Assembly (NCBI RefSeq): GCF_963666675.1
Contig: NZ_OY762929.1
Span: 4,466,001 to 4,530,000, forward strand
DNA: 64,000 nt
Direction: 5' to 3'
Source: an uncultured Desulfobacter sp.
GTDB taxonomy: Bacteria; Desulfobacterota; Desulfobacteria; Desulfobacterales; Desulfobacteraceae
Below the pieces are notes generated by a model. It did no database searches, was not told where the DNA came from, and saw only the letters and a list, made by a program, of their open reading frames with translations. Positions 46,227 to 55,116 of this stretch are shown here, in pieces. The position numbers were made by a program, and so were the translations under genes. The first letter of the stretch is position 1. Every line of letters begins with the position of its first letter.

Positions 46227-46831
46227 TAAACGGTCCATAAAGCATCAATCATTCCGGCTTTCCTAAACCCCTCTATAACTTCAAGAATCCCCACGCTCCA
46301 GACAAACCACAGCGCACTGAATATATGAATCCGGTAAACACCGGGATTGACCTGATAGGTTTGGGGCTCTTCAAATATTGTAATGTTCGGAAAAAATGCA
46401 GGAACACTGCGGGTGTAGCGTTCAAACACAGATCCGAAAAGCGACTGAAGCCTTTTTTCTTCGCTTTTTATTACAAAGGGATAATAGCATCCGAACAAAA
46501 GGATAAAAATCACGGGGAAAATAAGTGTTTCGGTACAAAAACCGATCCCCAGCGCACCGAGCATACTGAAAAAATAGAGCGGATTTCTACATATGGAATA
46601 GGGTCCTTTGGTAATCAATTGTTGATCCTTATACCCGGCAATATAAAGAGAACACCACATCCGGCCCAATGACGCGATGCCAACCAGGACGATACCGATA
46701 AACAGCAAAATAAAACCGAACATGTCACTGCCTGTTTCCCAGTGGCTTTTGGTGGTAAAAATAAAAAATACAACAAGAACAGCTGCAATCCGTGAGATCA
46801 AAATCCTGTAATGTTCAATATACGACAGCAT
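46223..46831 (-). CDS. Isoprenylcysteine methyltransferase-like membrane protein
   Basis: 202 residues with about five hydrophobic segments. The ICMT/PEMT-type S-adenosylmethionine-binding segment is visible: GPYSICRNPLYFFS, followed by KSEEKRLQSLFGSVFERYTRSVPAFFP. Bacterial members methylate small or lipid substrates that are mostly undefined. Confidence 0.78.
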   Translation of the reverse strand: MLSYIEHYRILISRIAAVLVVFFIFTTKSHWETGSDMFGFILLFIGIVLVGIASLGRMWCSLYIAGYKDQQLITKGPYSICRNPLYFFSMLGALGIGFCTETLIFPVIFILLFGCYYPFVIKSEEKRLQSLFGSVFERYTRSVPAFFPNITIFEEPQTYQVNPGVYRIHIFSALWFVWSVGILEVIEGFRKAGMIDALWTVY

Positions 46832-46972
46832 GTTTAAATTTAATCCTTATCCATTCATATAATTTTTTTTATGCGTCGTTTTAACGCGTTTGGTGTTGGA
46901 TTTTAAATCAAAGAGCATGAAGAAATGATGAAGGGGGGGGTAAGGCAGGCAAAAAAAATCGGGCGACATTTT
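46832..46972. other. Start of a 694-base gene-free stretch
   Basis: Nothing recognisable apart from a G8 run at about 46933-46940. The repeat array begins at 46973 and a minus-strand terminator lies at 47281-47324. From 47325 to 47525 I see nothing. Confidence 0.5.
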
Positions 46973-47257
46973 TATATGAAAGAGCTCAGTAAGTTACTGA
47001 GTTCTTTCAACCTTCGTTGTGGGCTGTCCTTCGTGCTGATATGTCAGGTCAGCCCATGGCTGTTATATGAAAGAGTTCAATAAGCTATTGCGTTCTTTCA
47101 ATTTTCGTTGTGGGCCAAAGCCTGGCAGATGATATGTCTGGCTCGGCCCATGGCCGTTATATGAAAGAGTTCAATAAGCTATTGCGTTCTTTCAATTTTC
47201 GTTGTGGGCCGAAGCCTGGCAGATGATATGTCTGGCTCGGCCCATGGCCGTTATATG
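46973..47257 (-). repeat. Tandem array of three two-hairpin repeats (copies 4-6)
   Basis: Three head-to-tail copies with periods of 91 and 94 bases, each from TATATGAAAGAG to GGC(C/T)GTTATAT. Copies 5 and 6 differ at only a base or two (e.g. GGGCCAAAG versus GGGCCGAAG); copy 4 is clearly different but keeps both stems through paired changes. There are no unique spacers between copies, so this is not CRISPR. Confidence 0.88.
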
Positions 47258-47280
47258 GAAACAGCATTGGTATGCCCCCC

Positions 47281-47324
47281 AAAAAAGTCCGCCTGTTCGT
47301 CCCCTGGGGGACGAACAGGCGGAC
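47281..47324 (-). terminator. Strong minus-strand terminator hairpin
   Basis: Perfect 18-bp inverted repeat (47287-47304 with 47307-47324, GTCCGCCTGTTCGTCCCC and complement). On the minus strand it is followed by TTTTTT (47286-47281). It would end transcription of the decayed oxidoreductase gene at 47526-47887. Confidence 0.8.
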
Positions 47325-47525
47325 AGGATAATTTAGCGGATTCAGAATCAGGTTCAGTATAAGAGCATCAGGTCCAGGTTCAACAATTATCCTAAAATTT
47401 ACCGCTTCTATATTACCGAAATATATTCAAGTCAATAAAAAATATGCAAATAATCCAAACCAAACAATCCGATTTTTATGCAATTCTTTCCAGGCGGCTG
47501 ATATCAGGGTTAATCCACATATTTT

Positions 47526-47887
47526 TTAACGAATAAAATTCATCTTTTGGCGGGGCTCAAGCGCCGGATAGGGAACCTGGTCTTTTGACTTGTCAATACA
47601 GGTCAGCAGCCATGCCATGTTGCGGCCCAGAATTTTCATGGTTTGCAGGCCCTCAGCGTCAAGCTGTGCCTCTTCGGCCTTATTGCCGTGAATGCCGTTC
47701 CAATAGTGTGAGGAGACAATGGGCATCCGGGCAAAGGTGCAGCCCATGCACCCTTTGATGCCTTTTTTTCCGATATGCAGTATCTGACTTTCAATGCCGT
47801 TTTATCAAGTTCCTTTGCCACTTCGCTGAGCGCTGTATAGGTACAGCCCTCCTTATGGGGGCTGCCGTTTATCATCAATACATTCAT
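47526..47887 (-). pseudogene. NADPH-dependent FMN reductase/flavodoxin-family remnant
   Basis: The N-terminus is intact (MNVLMINGSPHKEGCTYTALSEVAKEL). The coherent protein then shifts to another frame (ILHIGKKGIKGCMGCTFARMPIVSSHYW) and runs to ARNMAWLL-like and KMNFIR ends. Besides the frameshift, about 80 residues of the middle of the fold are missing between GCMGC and TFARMP, so the gene is dead. The strong terminator downstream has survived. Confidence 0.75.
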
Positions 47888-47947
47888 TCAACGACCAGGG
47901 CAAACGCATTAAAATTTTGGGGCTTGATCATAAGATCGGCCACCTTC

Positions 47948-48037
47948 TGTAGGGGCAATCCCCTGTGGTTGCCCCCCGTTAGGGCAGGCACAGGGACCAG
48001 CCCCTACAATGGCCGACGGTAGAACCAAGCCCAAATT
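47948..48037. repeat. Short GC-rich dispersed repeat, copy 2 (palindromic)
   Basis: TGTAGGGGCAATCCCCTGTG and an inverted partner ending in CAGCCCCTACA form a palindrome of about 60 bases; the flank ATGGCCGACGGTAGAACC matches copy 1 at 29346-29410. Confidence 0.65.
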
Positions 48038-48601
48038 TTGATTGCAATCCGTAGGTTGAATTGAGGCGCGAAACCCAATACCTATTCGAATTTAGAAAGA
48101 AATGTGTGCGGGTCTCAGAACCTACTTAACCTGCTTCAGTGCGCAGCACTGAAACTCTGTGCTCTCTGTGTCCTCTGTGGTAGAAGAAGCGAGCGTAGCT
48201 CGCGAATCTTACAAACCAGGAGATTTGAGAAAAAACATTCAATCCCTTCGGGATTTCTTGTTCTTAAACCACAGAGGACACCGAGGTGTGGCTTGCGCCA
48301 AACTTCACAGAGAATTGCCTTGATAAATGGAATATGTTCAAGTCATGAAAGTACTCAGGGTTAATAAAATTTAAGTGCGTTTACCCTGATTGAACGACTC
48401 CTTTTATGTTTTTATACTGCCAAAGATGGTAAAATATCTTATTTTTTTTATGGATACCACCCCCAAAAAAGCCAAAATTATATGCAAAATACTTATTTTT
48501 TAGAAGCAAAAAAATTTCTTAAGGCAAATAGATCAAAACGCCCAAGAAGGCCCCCCTGCGAACAATATATATGTTTCAGGCGGCCCAAAGGATAACAGAT
48601 T
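48038..48601. repeat. Gene-free stretch with long-range inverted repeat
   Basis: GTGTCCTCTGTGGT (48168-48181) and its exact complement (48268-48281) bracket about 85 bases. These bases hold a small palindrome (TCCCTTCGGGA) and GCGAGCGTAGCTCGC. Similar 'CTCTGTG..CTCTGTGG' sequences are widespread intergenic repeats. No gene is seen; 48370-48601 is featureless up to the yaaA leader. Confidence 0.55.
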
Positions 48602-49369
48602 ATGCTCAGCATCATGTCACCCGCCAAGACCATGGATCTGAATTGCAGATCCGTTCTTTTACAAACCCAGCCCCATTTCATGACCGAAGCCCGGGAACTT
48701 TGCGCTCGGCTGAAAAAATTATCACCGGGGGATCTTGAAGACCTGATGAAAATCAGCCCCAAGTTGGCGGCCTTGACCCACAAACGGTTCCAGACGTTTT
48801 CCGGCATCGCTGTAAACGACGGTTCCCGCCAGGCCCTTCTGGTATATAAGGGAGATGCGTTTCAGGCGCTTGATATTGACCACTACCAGGATCAGGATTT
48901 TGAATTTGCCCAAAAACATATCCGGATTTTGTCAGGTCTTTACGGTCTTTTGCGCCCCCTGGACCTGATTGAACCCCATCGACTGGAAATAGCCACCCGG
49001 CTGTCGGGTCCCTGGGGAAGAAATCTATATCAATTCTGGGCAGAACGAATCACCCAAAGACTCAATGCGGCACTCGAAGGATCAAAGGGCGCACCTGTCC
49101 TTATCAACCTGGCCTCCAATGAGTATTTTAAAGCCGTTCAGCACAAACACCTGAACGCAAAGATTCTCACCATCCAGTTCAAGGAAAAAAAAGGAAACGG
49201 TTTTAAGGTCGTTGCCATACATGCCAAAAGGGCACGGGGACTTATGGCAGATTTTATCATCCGGGAAAAAATAGATGATCCAGAAGCCGTAAAGGAATTT
49301 TCCGGCAATGGATATGCATTTAATCCGGAGCTGTCTACGTCGGAAACCTGGGTATTTTCCCGGGAATAA
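48602..49369 (+). CDS. yaaA: Peroxide stress protein YaaA
   Basis: 255 residues, the full family length. It has the family's start (LSIMSPAKTM) and conserved stretches HKRFQTFSGIAV, VYKGDAFQALD, LYGLLRPLDLIEPHRLEI and NLASNEYFKAV. YaaA lowers free iron and limits peroxide damage, binding DNA through a helix-hairpin-helix-like motif. Stands alone between repeats and the Cys-rich gene. Confidence 0.93.
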   Translation: MLSIMSPAKTMDLNCRSVLLQTQPHFMTEARELCARLKKLSPGDLEDLMKISPKLAALTHKRFQTFSGIAVNDGSRQALLVYKGDAFQALDIDHYQDQDFEFAQKHIRILSGLYGLLRPLDLIEPHRLEIATRLSGPWGRNLYQFWAERITQRLNAALEGSKGAPVLINLASNEYFKAVQHKHLNAKILTIQFKEKKGNGFKVVAIHAKRARGLMADFIIREKIDDPEAVKEFSGNGYAFNPELSTSETWVFSRE

Positions 49370-49450
49370 ATAGACGGGAATTGACCTTTAAAAACCCTGC
49401 ACTATCTTTAAATATGAATTGATTGATTACTTGAGAAGGAGGTAGCTGAT

Positions 49451-49678
49451 ATGGGAAAAAAGCGTAACGCCTGTAAAGCATGTAAAAATAAAAAAGCACA
49501 TTTGCGCGAATCATCTGGTGCATCAAAGGCTTTTGTATGTAAAAAATGCGGTGCATCCACAAAAAAAGCCAAGCTGCTCTGCAAACCTGTTAAACATAAA
49601 TTGACCCATTCATGTGAAAAATGCAACCGACTTTCAGACAGACCCAAGCAGTTGTGCAAACCTAAAGCTATAGTATGA
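49451..49678 (+). CDS. Small Cys-rich zinc-ribbon-like protein
   Basis: 75 residues, strongly basic, with CKAC, CKKC and CEKC pairs plus two LCKP cysteines, enough for two zinc-ribbon sites. AAGGAGG lies 7 bases before the ATG, so it is well translated. Not recognised as a named family; it may be a nucleic-acid or metal-binding protein. The stop codon is also the first base of a segment duplicated at 53176. Confidence 0.75.
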   Translation: MGKKRNACKACKNKKAHLRESSGASKAFVCKKCGASTKKAKLLCKPVKHKLTHSCEKCNRLSDRPKQLCKPKAIV

Positions 49679-49720
49679 CATCTATTGTAACGATACATAC
49701 ATAGCATCGATATCTCGATG

Positions 49721-51088
49721 TTAATCCCGGACCGGTGATATTGCACCTTTATTATAATATTCCTGCATCACCGGTTCAGGTACCATACCGCCACCTGTGG
49801 CCCAGACGATGTGGGTGGCATCGGACATCTTTTCAGCTAGTCCCTTTCTATGAAGATAACGTTTGCCTTCCGGCGAATTTAGCAGCCCCGCAGGACCTGA
49901 TAATCCAGCGACAGCAGAGGGCTCAAGAAAAATGGATTCCTGGTCCGCCATGGTATGCAAAAGGCGGTACAGGGTGTTATCCGAAACCGTATAAACCCCG
50001 CTGATCAACGGCCCAAGGGTTTTGCCGACAAGGCCCGAGGGACGGCCCACGGCCAACCCGTCCGCATCCGTGATATTGGACAATCCGAAATCCCGCACAC
50101 TGACCTTGTCATGAAGTCCCGTCATGAGCCCGATGAGCATACAGGGTGACGCGGTGGGTTCGGCAAAAAAACAGTGGACATGATCACCAAAAACAAGCTT
50201 GAGCCCCAAGGTTATCCCGCCGGGCGCACCGCCCACCCCGCAGGGTAGGTAAACAAACAGAGGGTGTGCCTGGTCCACCACCCGCCCCGAAGCATCAAAC
50301 TGTTCTTTAAGGCGGCCGGCGGCCACGGCATACCCCAACAGCAAAGCCAAAGAATTTTCATCATCTATAAAATGCATCCTGGGGTCCAGGCTTGCCTGCT
50401 TGCGCCCCGCAGCCACAGCCCGGCTGTAATCGGTTTCATACTCAACCACCGTAACACCGCACCGCCTTAAGCGCTCTTTTTTCCAAAGAGCGGCATCGGC
50501 GGACATATGCACAACCACCTTAAACCCGAGCGCCGCCCCCATGATGCCGATACTCAAGCCCAGATTGCCTGTGGAGCCGACAGCAATGCCGTAATTGGAA
50601 AAAAACCGTTTAAATTTATCCGAGGCAAGAATTGAATAGTCATCGTCCAAGTCAAGCAGCCCCTTGTCCACCGCCAGGGTCTCGGCGGTTTTCAACACCT
50701 CATAGATCCCGCCCCTGGCCTTGATGGAACCGGACACGGCAAGCAGATTGTCGCATTTAAGCAAAAGAGTACCGCAAACAGGAAATCTGTCCTGCAAACT
50801 GAGTTTTTCCTTCATGCCGGCAATTGCCCTCAGTGGTGATTCAATAATGCCCTTATCCCCACGGGTCAAGGGGAACACCTTTTCAATAAAGGGGGCAAAC
50901 CGTTCCAGTCTTGCTTGCGCACCGGCCACATCTTCGTATGACAAGGCAATGGATTTAAAGGCAGTGCCTGCAGATTGATACCCCGGATTTGTCCAGAACA
51001 CCTCCTGGCCTGCCATAATCTCTTTGATCAAAGGAAGTGCCTTGTGCCATTGTTCAATTGTTTTTCCTGCAATACGTTCAGCGTTCAT
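49721..51088 (-). CDS. dsdA: D-serine ammonia-lyase
   Basis: 455 residues, the usual DsdA length. A pyridoxal-phosphate enzyme turning D-serine into pyruvate and ammonia. The PLP lysine is in SGSIKARGGIYEVL, the phosphate loop in GSTGNLGLSIG, and the C-terminal family block is SGPAGLL plus THIVWATGGGMVPEPVM. A short hairpin directly after the stop (49705-49720) shows a compensating base change in the remnant copy at 53176. No dsdX or dsdC neighbour. A repeat element sits 8 bases upstream of the start. Confidence 0.94.
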   Translation of the reverse strand: MNAERIAGKTIEQWHKALPLIKEIMAGQEVFWTNPGYQSAGTAFKSIALSYEDVAGAQARLERFAPFIEKVFPLTRGDKGIIESPLRAIAGMKEKLSLQDRFPVCGTLLLKCDNLLAVSGSIKARGGIYEVLKTAETLAVDKGLLDLDDDYSILASDKFKRFFSNYGIAVGSTGNLGLSIGIMGAALGFKVVVHMSADAALWKKERLRRCGVTVVEYETDYSRAVAAGRKQASLDPRMHFIDDENSLALLLGYAVAAGRLKEQFDASGRVVDQAHPLFVYLPCGVGGAPGGITLGLKLVFGDHVHCFFAEPTASPCMLIGLMTGLHDKVSVRDFGLSNITDADGLAVGRPSGLVGKTLGPLISGVYTVSDNTLYRLLHTMADQESIFLEPSAVAGLSGPAGLLNSPEGKRYLHRKGLAEKMSDATHIVWATGGGMVPEPVMQEYYNKGAISPVRD

Positions 51089-51096
51089 AATTTTAA

Positions 51097-51194
51097 ATAA
51101 CGGCCATGGGGCGAACCAGGTCTATCATGACCCAGGCTTCGACCCACAACGAAGAATGAAAGAACTCAATTAAGTTATCGAGCTCTTTCATATA
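51097..51194 (+). repeat. Two-hairpin repeat, copy 7, in dsdA upstream region
   Basis: Full-length copy from ATAACGGCCATGGGGCG to TCATATA. The remnant dsdA locus keeps the same flank (CATAATTTTAAATA at 53475-53490) without the element, so this is a filled site whose empty counterpart is also in the window. It lies where the dsdA promoter or leader should be. Confidence 0.85.
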
Positions 51195-51625
51195 AAAATT
51201 TTGTTGTAAAATTAATAGGGATTATCAACTTGAACACTGAAAAACAACTCAAATTTTCAGAAACCTTGAATCATTGCTTCAGTTTACAATATCACCATCA
51301 ACTGAAATCCGAGCATCCTAACCAGTTTCCTTTAAAAAATTGTCTTTAGGAGAATTGGGGCCTAATCATCAAGAACCGCCCACGGATTGCTATTGGTTTT
51401 GGATAAAAAAACATTGCCATATTTTACGGGCCTGGTAGGGTAATTGAAAAAAATGAATACTCAGAAATGACCATTGTTTTGCATTGCCGCCGCAACTTAC
51501 GTAAAACTGCGTTTTTTTCAATGACAGCATCCCTTCACTGAGAATTGATGATGTGTTGTTAACAAAGCGGGCTTCTTTATTAAGGAAAAAGTTAAAGGGG
51601 CAGAGAAAAAGGAGAGACGTCAAAC
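51195..51625. other. Intergenic region before HD-GYP gene
   Basis: About 430 bases, A/T-rich, no gene or RNA seen. The HD-GYP ribosome site AAGGAGAG ends 9 bases before the ATG. Confidence 0.5.
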
Positions 51626-52876
51626 ATGCAACTGAAATTATTTGCAAATCTTGGGAATATAGTATTATCGATTTCTGATGCCCTGGACTTGGCATACCCC
51701 TCTCTTGCCATGCACCAGCAACGCGTTGCGTTTATAGCCTGGGAGCTGGCCAGGAAGGCAAATCTGGACAAAAAGCGAATCGAGCGGCTTTTTCTCGCTG
51801 GCCTGCTTCATGATATCGGAGCATTATCAAACGAGGAAAAAAGAACGCTTCACGCCAATGAAACATCCAGGGTTGACGGGCATTGCATTCGCGGAAGCAA
51901 TCTTTTCAAGTCTAATCCGTGGCTCGCTGACGGAGCAGACTTGATAAAATACCATCACCGGGAATGGAATACTTGGGATACCCCTCGAAATACTCCGCTA
52001 ATATTTGATTCGCAAATACTGTTCCTTGCCGACCATCTGGAGCGGCATATCATGCGGAACAAATATATTTTACAACAGAAAGATGAGCTTTGTGCCTTTG
52101 TTAAAGGGCTTGCCGGGGAACAAATAGACCGTGACGTAACCGAATTACTGCTTGAAATATCAGTCAGGGAAGAATTCTGGCTGGATTTGACATCTCCCCG
52201 TCTTTATTCATTGCTTTTACACAATGGCCCGCTCCAGAACCTTGAGTTAGATATCAACAATATTATTACTTTTGCCGAACTGCTTGGAATGATCGTTGAT
52301 TTTAAATCACCTTACACAGCCACACACTCCTCTGGTGTCGCCCATTGTTCATTGCTACTGGGTGAACTCGCGGGGATGTCAAAGTCTGAGATAAAGTTGC
52401 TGGAACTGGCAGGTTTACTCCACGATCTCGGCAAGCTGGTTATCCCAAACGCAATACTTGAGAAGCCCTCGCGCCTGACATCAGATGAAATGACAATTAT
52501 AAAACAGCATCCCTACTATACCTTTTCTATCCTCAGCACCATCTCAGGCCTTCAATCCGTTGCCGAATGGGCGGCATTTCACCACGAGAGGCTGGATGGC
52601 AACGGTTACCCTTTTCATAAGAAATCACATGAAATGAACACCGGCGTAAGAATTATTGCCGCCTCCGATATTTTCACGGCACTGGTGGAAGACAGGCCTT
52701 ACCGAAAGGGAATGGACACTTTGAAAATAAAAAAAATTCTTCTCGACAGTGTGTCATCTGGTATTCAGGATTCTAAAATTGTAAATTATCTGGTTCAGAA
52801 TATAGAAGATATCGGCAGAGAGGTGAAGGAACGACAAAATCAAGCAGAAAATTTCTATCACTCAAAGATCGAATGA
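51626..52876 (+). CDS. Tandem HD / HD-GYP phosphodiesterase
   Basis: 416 residues. The N-terminal HD domain has AGLLHDIGAL and KYHHREW. The C-terminal HD-GYP domain has HSSGVAH, AGLLHDLGKLVIP, HPYYTFSIL, FHHERLDGNGYP and the helix SDIFTALVEDRPYRKGM. HD-GYP domains hydrolyse cyclic di-GMP or related dinucleotides. No receiver or sensor domain is present, so it may be regulated by its first HD domain or by a partner. Confidence 0.88.
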   Translation: MQLKLFANLGNIVLSISDALDLAYPSLAMHQQRVAFIAWELARKANLDKKRIERLFLAGLLHDIGALSNEEKRTLHANETSRVDGHCIRGSNLFKSNPWLADGADLIKYHHREWNTWDTPRNTPLIFDSQILFLADHLERHIMRNKYILQQKDELCAFVKGLAGEQIDRDVTELLLEISVREEFWLDLTSPRLYSLLLHNGPLQNLELDINNIITFAELLGMIVDFKSPYTATHSSGVAHCSLLLGELAGMSKSEIKLLELAGLLHDLGKLVIPNAILEKPSRLTSDEMTIIKQHPYYTFSILSTISGLQSVAEWAAFHHERLDGNGYPFHKKSHEMNTGVRIIAASDIFTALVEDRPYRKGMDTLKIKKILLDSVSSGIQDSKIVNYLVQNIEDIGREVKERQNQAENFYHSKIE

Positions 52877-52969
52877 AACTTTCTTTATTGTGTTGTTGTC
52901 CTTTTCGCGTTGGCGATTACACTTAGATTTAATGGAACAGGTGTTCGCCTTGTTTGGTGGGTCCATTGG

Positions 52970-53176
52970 TCCCGAGGGCTTTAGATTTCTCATGGTGGAT
53001 ATCATAGGTTCCATATACCCGGGAAAGGTGCGGACATCATTGTAAAGGAGACAACCGGGATCCAGCTGCCCCCACCATTCGAGCCCCATACTCTGGCCTG
53101 GTTTATGCGACAAGGGCTTCACAGGTGTCTATTGGGTGGTTGAGGGCGGCAAAAGATGCCTTTAAAAAAACAACCT
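52970..53176 (+). pseudogene. 3'-end remnant of an amidohydrolase gene
   Basis: The bases align with 30510-30705 of the amidohydrolase. Shared pieces include GGTTCCAT, CCGGGAAAGG, CGGACATCATT and GTTTATGC.ACAAGGGCTTC, with readable residues GKGADIIV and VYATRASQV matching GKAADIIL and VYAARASDV. Several frameshifts and no 5' part. Confidence 0.65.
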
Positions 53177-53490
53177 GACATCTATTCGAATTGCACATTC
53201 ATGGCATCAATATCTTGATGTTAATCCTGAAACCGGTGACACAGCCCCTTTTTTATAACGGCCATGGGCCGAGCCAGACATATCATCTGCCAGGCTTCGG
53301 CCCACAACGAAAATTGAAAGAACGCAATAGCTTATTGAACTCTTTCATATAAAAAAACGCCTGCATCACCGGTCCAGGCATCATGCCCAACAGTTGCCCA
53401 AACGAGGTGGGTCGCGCTTACCATATCTCCAACTATCCCCTGGCGGTATTATTTTTCCTGCAATACGTTCAGCGCCCATAATTTTAAATA
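53176..53490 (-). pseudogene. Internally deleted dsdA remnant
   Basis: 53176-53255 and 53355-53440 align with the last 150 bases of dsdA and its 3' flank (49676-49830). 53452-53490 aligns with the dsdA start and upstream flank (51060-51098). About 1.2 kb of the middle is lost, and a two-hairpin repeat splits the C-terminal part. A second dsdA copy therefore once stood here. Confidence 0.8.
53254..53351 (+). repeat. Two-hairpin repeat, copy 8, inside dsdA remnant
   Basis: TATAACGGCCATGGGCCGAG through to CTTTCATATA. The intact dsdA has plain coding sequence at the matching place (about 49750-49762), so the element was inserted here. It shows the shared ends TATA...TATA. Confidence 0.88.
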
Positions 53491-53546
53491 TCGGTATTTA
53501 ATTGTATATGGTATGTATTAATTAATATTACCAGGATCTTGTTTGT

Positions 53547-55106
53547 ATGAACAATGAAATAGATAAATCATTCCAAGCGTATTATGACCTGTTCAGGGAA
53601 CTGGACCCGGACGCGCTGCAAAAAAAATTTCTCAATGCCCTGCTGAAAATGCAGAACGGCAGACGGGGATCCATCTGGATCAAACGTGGCGAAACATATG
53701 TCTGTGTTGAGGCCGCCGGCATTGACACCGAAGATATTTTGGGCGTATCCCTGGATGCAGGCACACCCTCCATCGTGGGCTGGGTCATCGAAAACGGTAA
53801 AATGACAATTGCCAAGCCGGGCTCAGACCGCCGCCACAACCGGGATCTGGAAGCCCCCTTTGTTGTAAAAAGCAGCATGATCCTGTGCTTTCCCTTACTC
53901 ATAGACGGGCAGGCCTTTGGAGCGGTGCAGCTGATTGACACCCATCCGGACGGCATTCATCTTAACCTGGATTCTTCAAAACTTTCTCCGCTTCAGACCC
54001 TGGTTGAGGTCTGTGCCATATCCCTGTGGAACGCCATGCGTTTTTCCACGGAACAGAAAAAAAATCGCAGGCTGTCATCCACCCTGTCCAGGGTTAAAAC
54101 GAAAAATACAATTATCGGCCAGAGCAAAGCATTCCACACAAGCATGAAGCTTGTCAAAAGCTATGCAGACACCGACTTCAATGTGCTGATCACAGGTGAA
54201 AGCGGCACCGGCAAGGAACTTGTGGCAGAACGTCTGCACAGAGCCGGCGCCAGAGCGGACTGTCCATTCCTGGTCCAGAACTGTTCGGCCATTCCCGAAA
54301 CCCTCCTGGAAAGCGAATTGTTCGGATATAAAAAAGGCGCATTTACAGGTGCGGCCCGGGACCGGGCAGGGTTGTTTGAAGCGGCGGACGGCGGAACGGT
54401 TTTCCTGGACGAAATCGGAGATATGCCCATGGGTACCCAGGCCGCGCTCTTGCGGGTACTGCAGAAAAATGAAATCAAACCACTGGGTTCCAGCAGGGTA
54501 CACTATATCAATGTCAGAATCATTGCCGCCACCAATAAGGACCTTGTCGGGATGGTCCGGGAAAACCTATTCAGACAGGACCTCTATTACCGCCTCTCCA
54601 TCTTGCCGGTTCACCTGCCGCCATTGCGGGAACGAAGGGAAGATATTCCGCTGCTGGCCCGGCATTTTCTAAGCACGGAATGCAAAAAGGCGGCAATGTC
54701 CGAAAAAAGACTATCCTCCGAAGCCAAACAGCTTCTGGTGGCCTATGCATGGCCGGGCAATATCCGGGAATTGGAAAACCTGATTCGGTATTTGATCGCC
54801 ACCGCCCCAAATGAGGATATCAAAGCGGATGATCTGCCCGGGCATATCCTTAAGAGCAGTCCGGATGACCCCACAGGCCAGACCGATTCACAGAATTCAG
54901 ATCGCCAAGCCAATACGTCACAATACCTGCGGGATATCTCCGCCATGACCTGGCCGGATCTTGAAAAAGCCTATGTCCGGGCGCTCATGGAAAAGTTCAA
55001 CTGGAACATCACCTGGGCGGCCAAGGCATCGGGCATCAACCGCTCGACCTTTGCCTCGCGCATGCGCAAGCTGGATATCAGCCGGGGTACCGGCCCGCCC
55101 TCTTAA
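53547..55106 (+). CDS. GAF-domain sigma-54-dependent activator
   Basis: 519 residues: GAF-like sensor (about 30-170), AAA+ domain with Walker A GESGTGKE, the sigma-54 contact loop GAFTGA, Walker B GGTVFLDEIGDM and the R-finger region YYRLSILPV, then a Fis-type helix-turn-helix at the end (AAKASGINRSTFASRMRKL). Activates sigma-54 promoters on a cytoplasmic small-molecule or redox cue. Its targets are not evident. The next gene, 111 bases on, is another regulator. Confidence 0.92.
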   Translation: MNNEIDKSFQAYYDLFRELDPDALQKKFLNALLKMQNGRRGSIWIKRGETYVCVEAAGIDTEDILGVSLDAGTPSIVGWVIENGKMTIAKPGSDRRHNRDLEAPFVVKSSMILCFPLLIDGQAFGAVQLIDTHPDGIHLNLDSSKLSPLQTLVEVCAISLWNAMRFSTEQKKNRRLSSTLSRVKTKNTIIGQSKAFHTSMKLVKSYADTDFNVLITGESGTGKELVAERLHRAGARADCPFLVQNCSAIPETLLESELFGYKKGAFTGAARDRAGLFEAADGGTVFLDEIGDMPMGTQAALLRVLQKNEIKPLGSSRVHYINVRIIAATNKDLVGMVRENLFRQDLYYRLSILPVHLPPLRERREDIPLLARHFLSTECKKAAMSEKRLSSEAKQLLVAYAWPGNIRELENLIRYLIATAPNEDIKADDLPGHILKSSPDDPTGQTDSQNSDRQANTSQYLRDISAMTWPDLEKAYVRALMEKFNWNITWAAKASGINRSTFASRMRKLDISRGTGPPS

Positions 55107-55116
55107 ATCACAGTAT

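Noticed and set aside
46973..47257. Possible CRISPR array
   Set aside because: The three units are contiguous 91-94 bp repeats with no unique spacers and no cas genes nearby; single copies are dispersed elsewhere.
49705..49720. Hairpin directly after dsdA as a Rho-independent terminator
   Set aside because: The stem is only 6 bp and lacks a T run on the minus strand, although its base change is compensated in the remnant copy; function not claimed.
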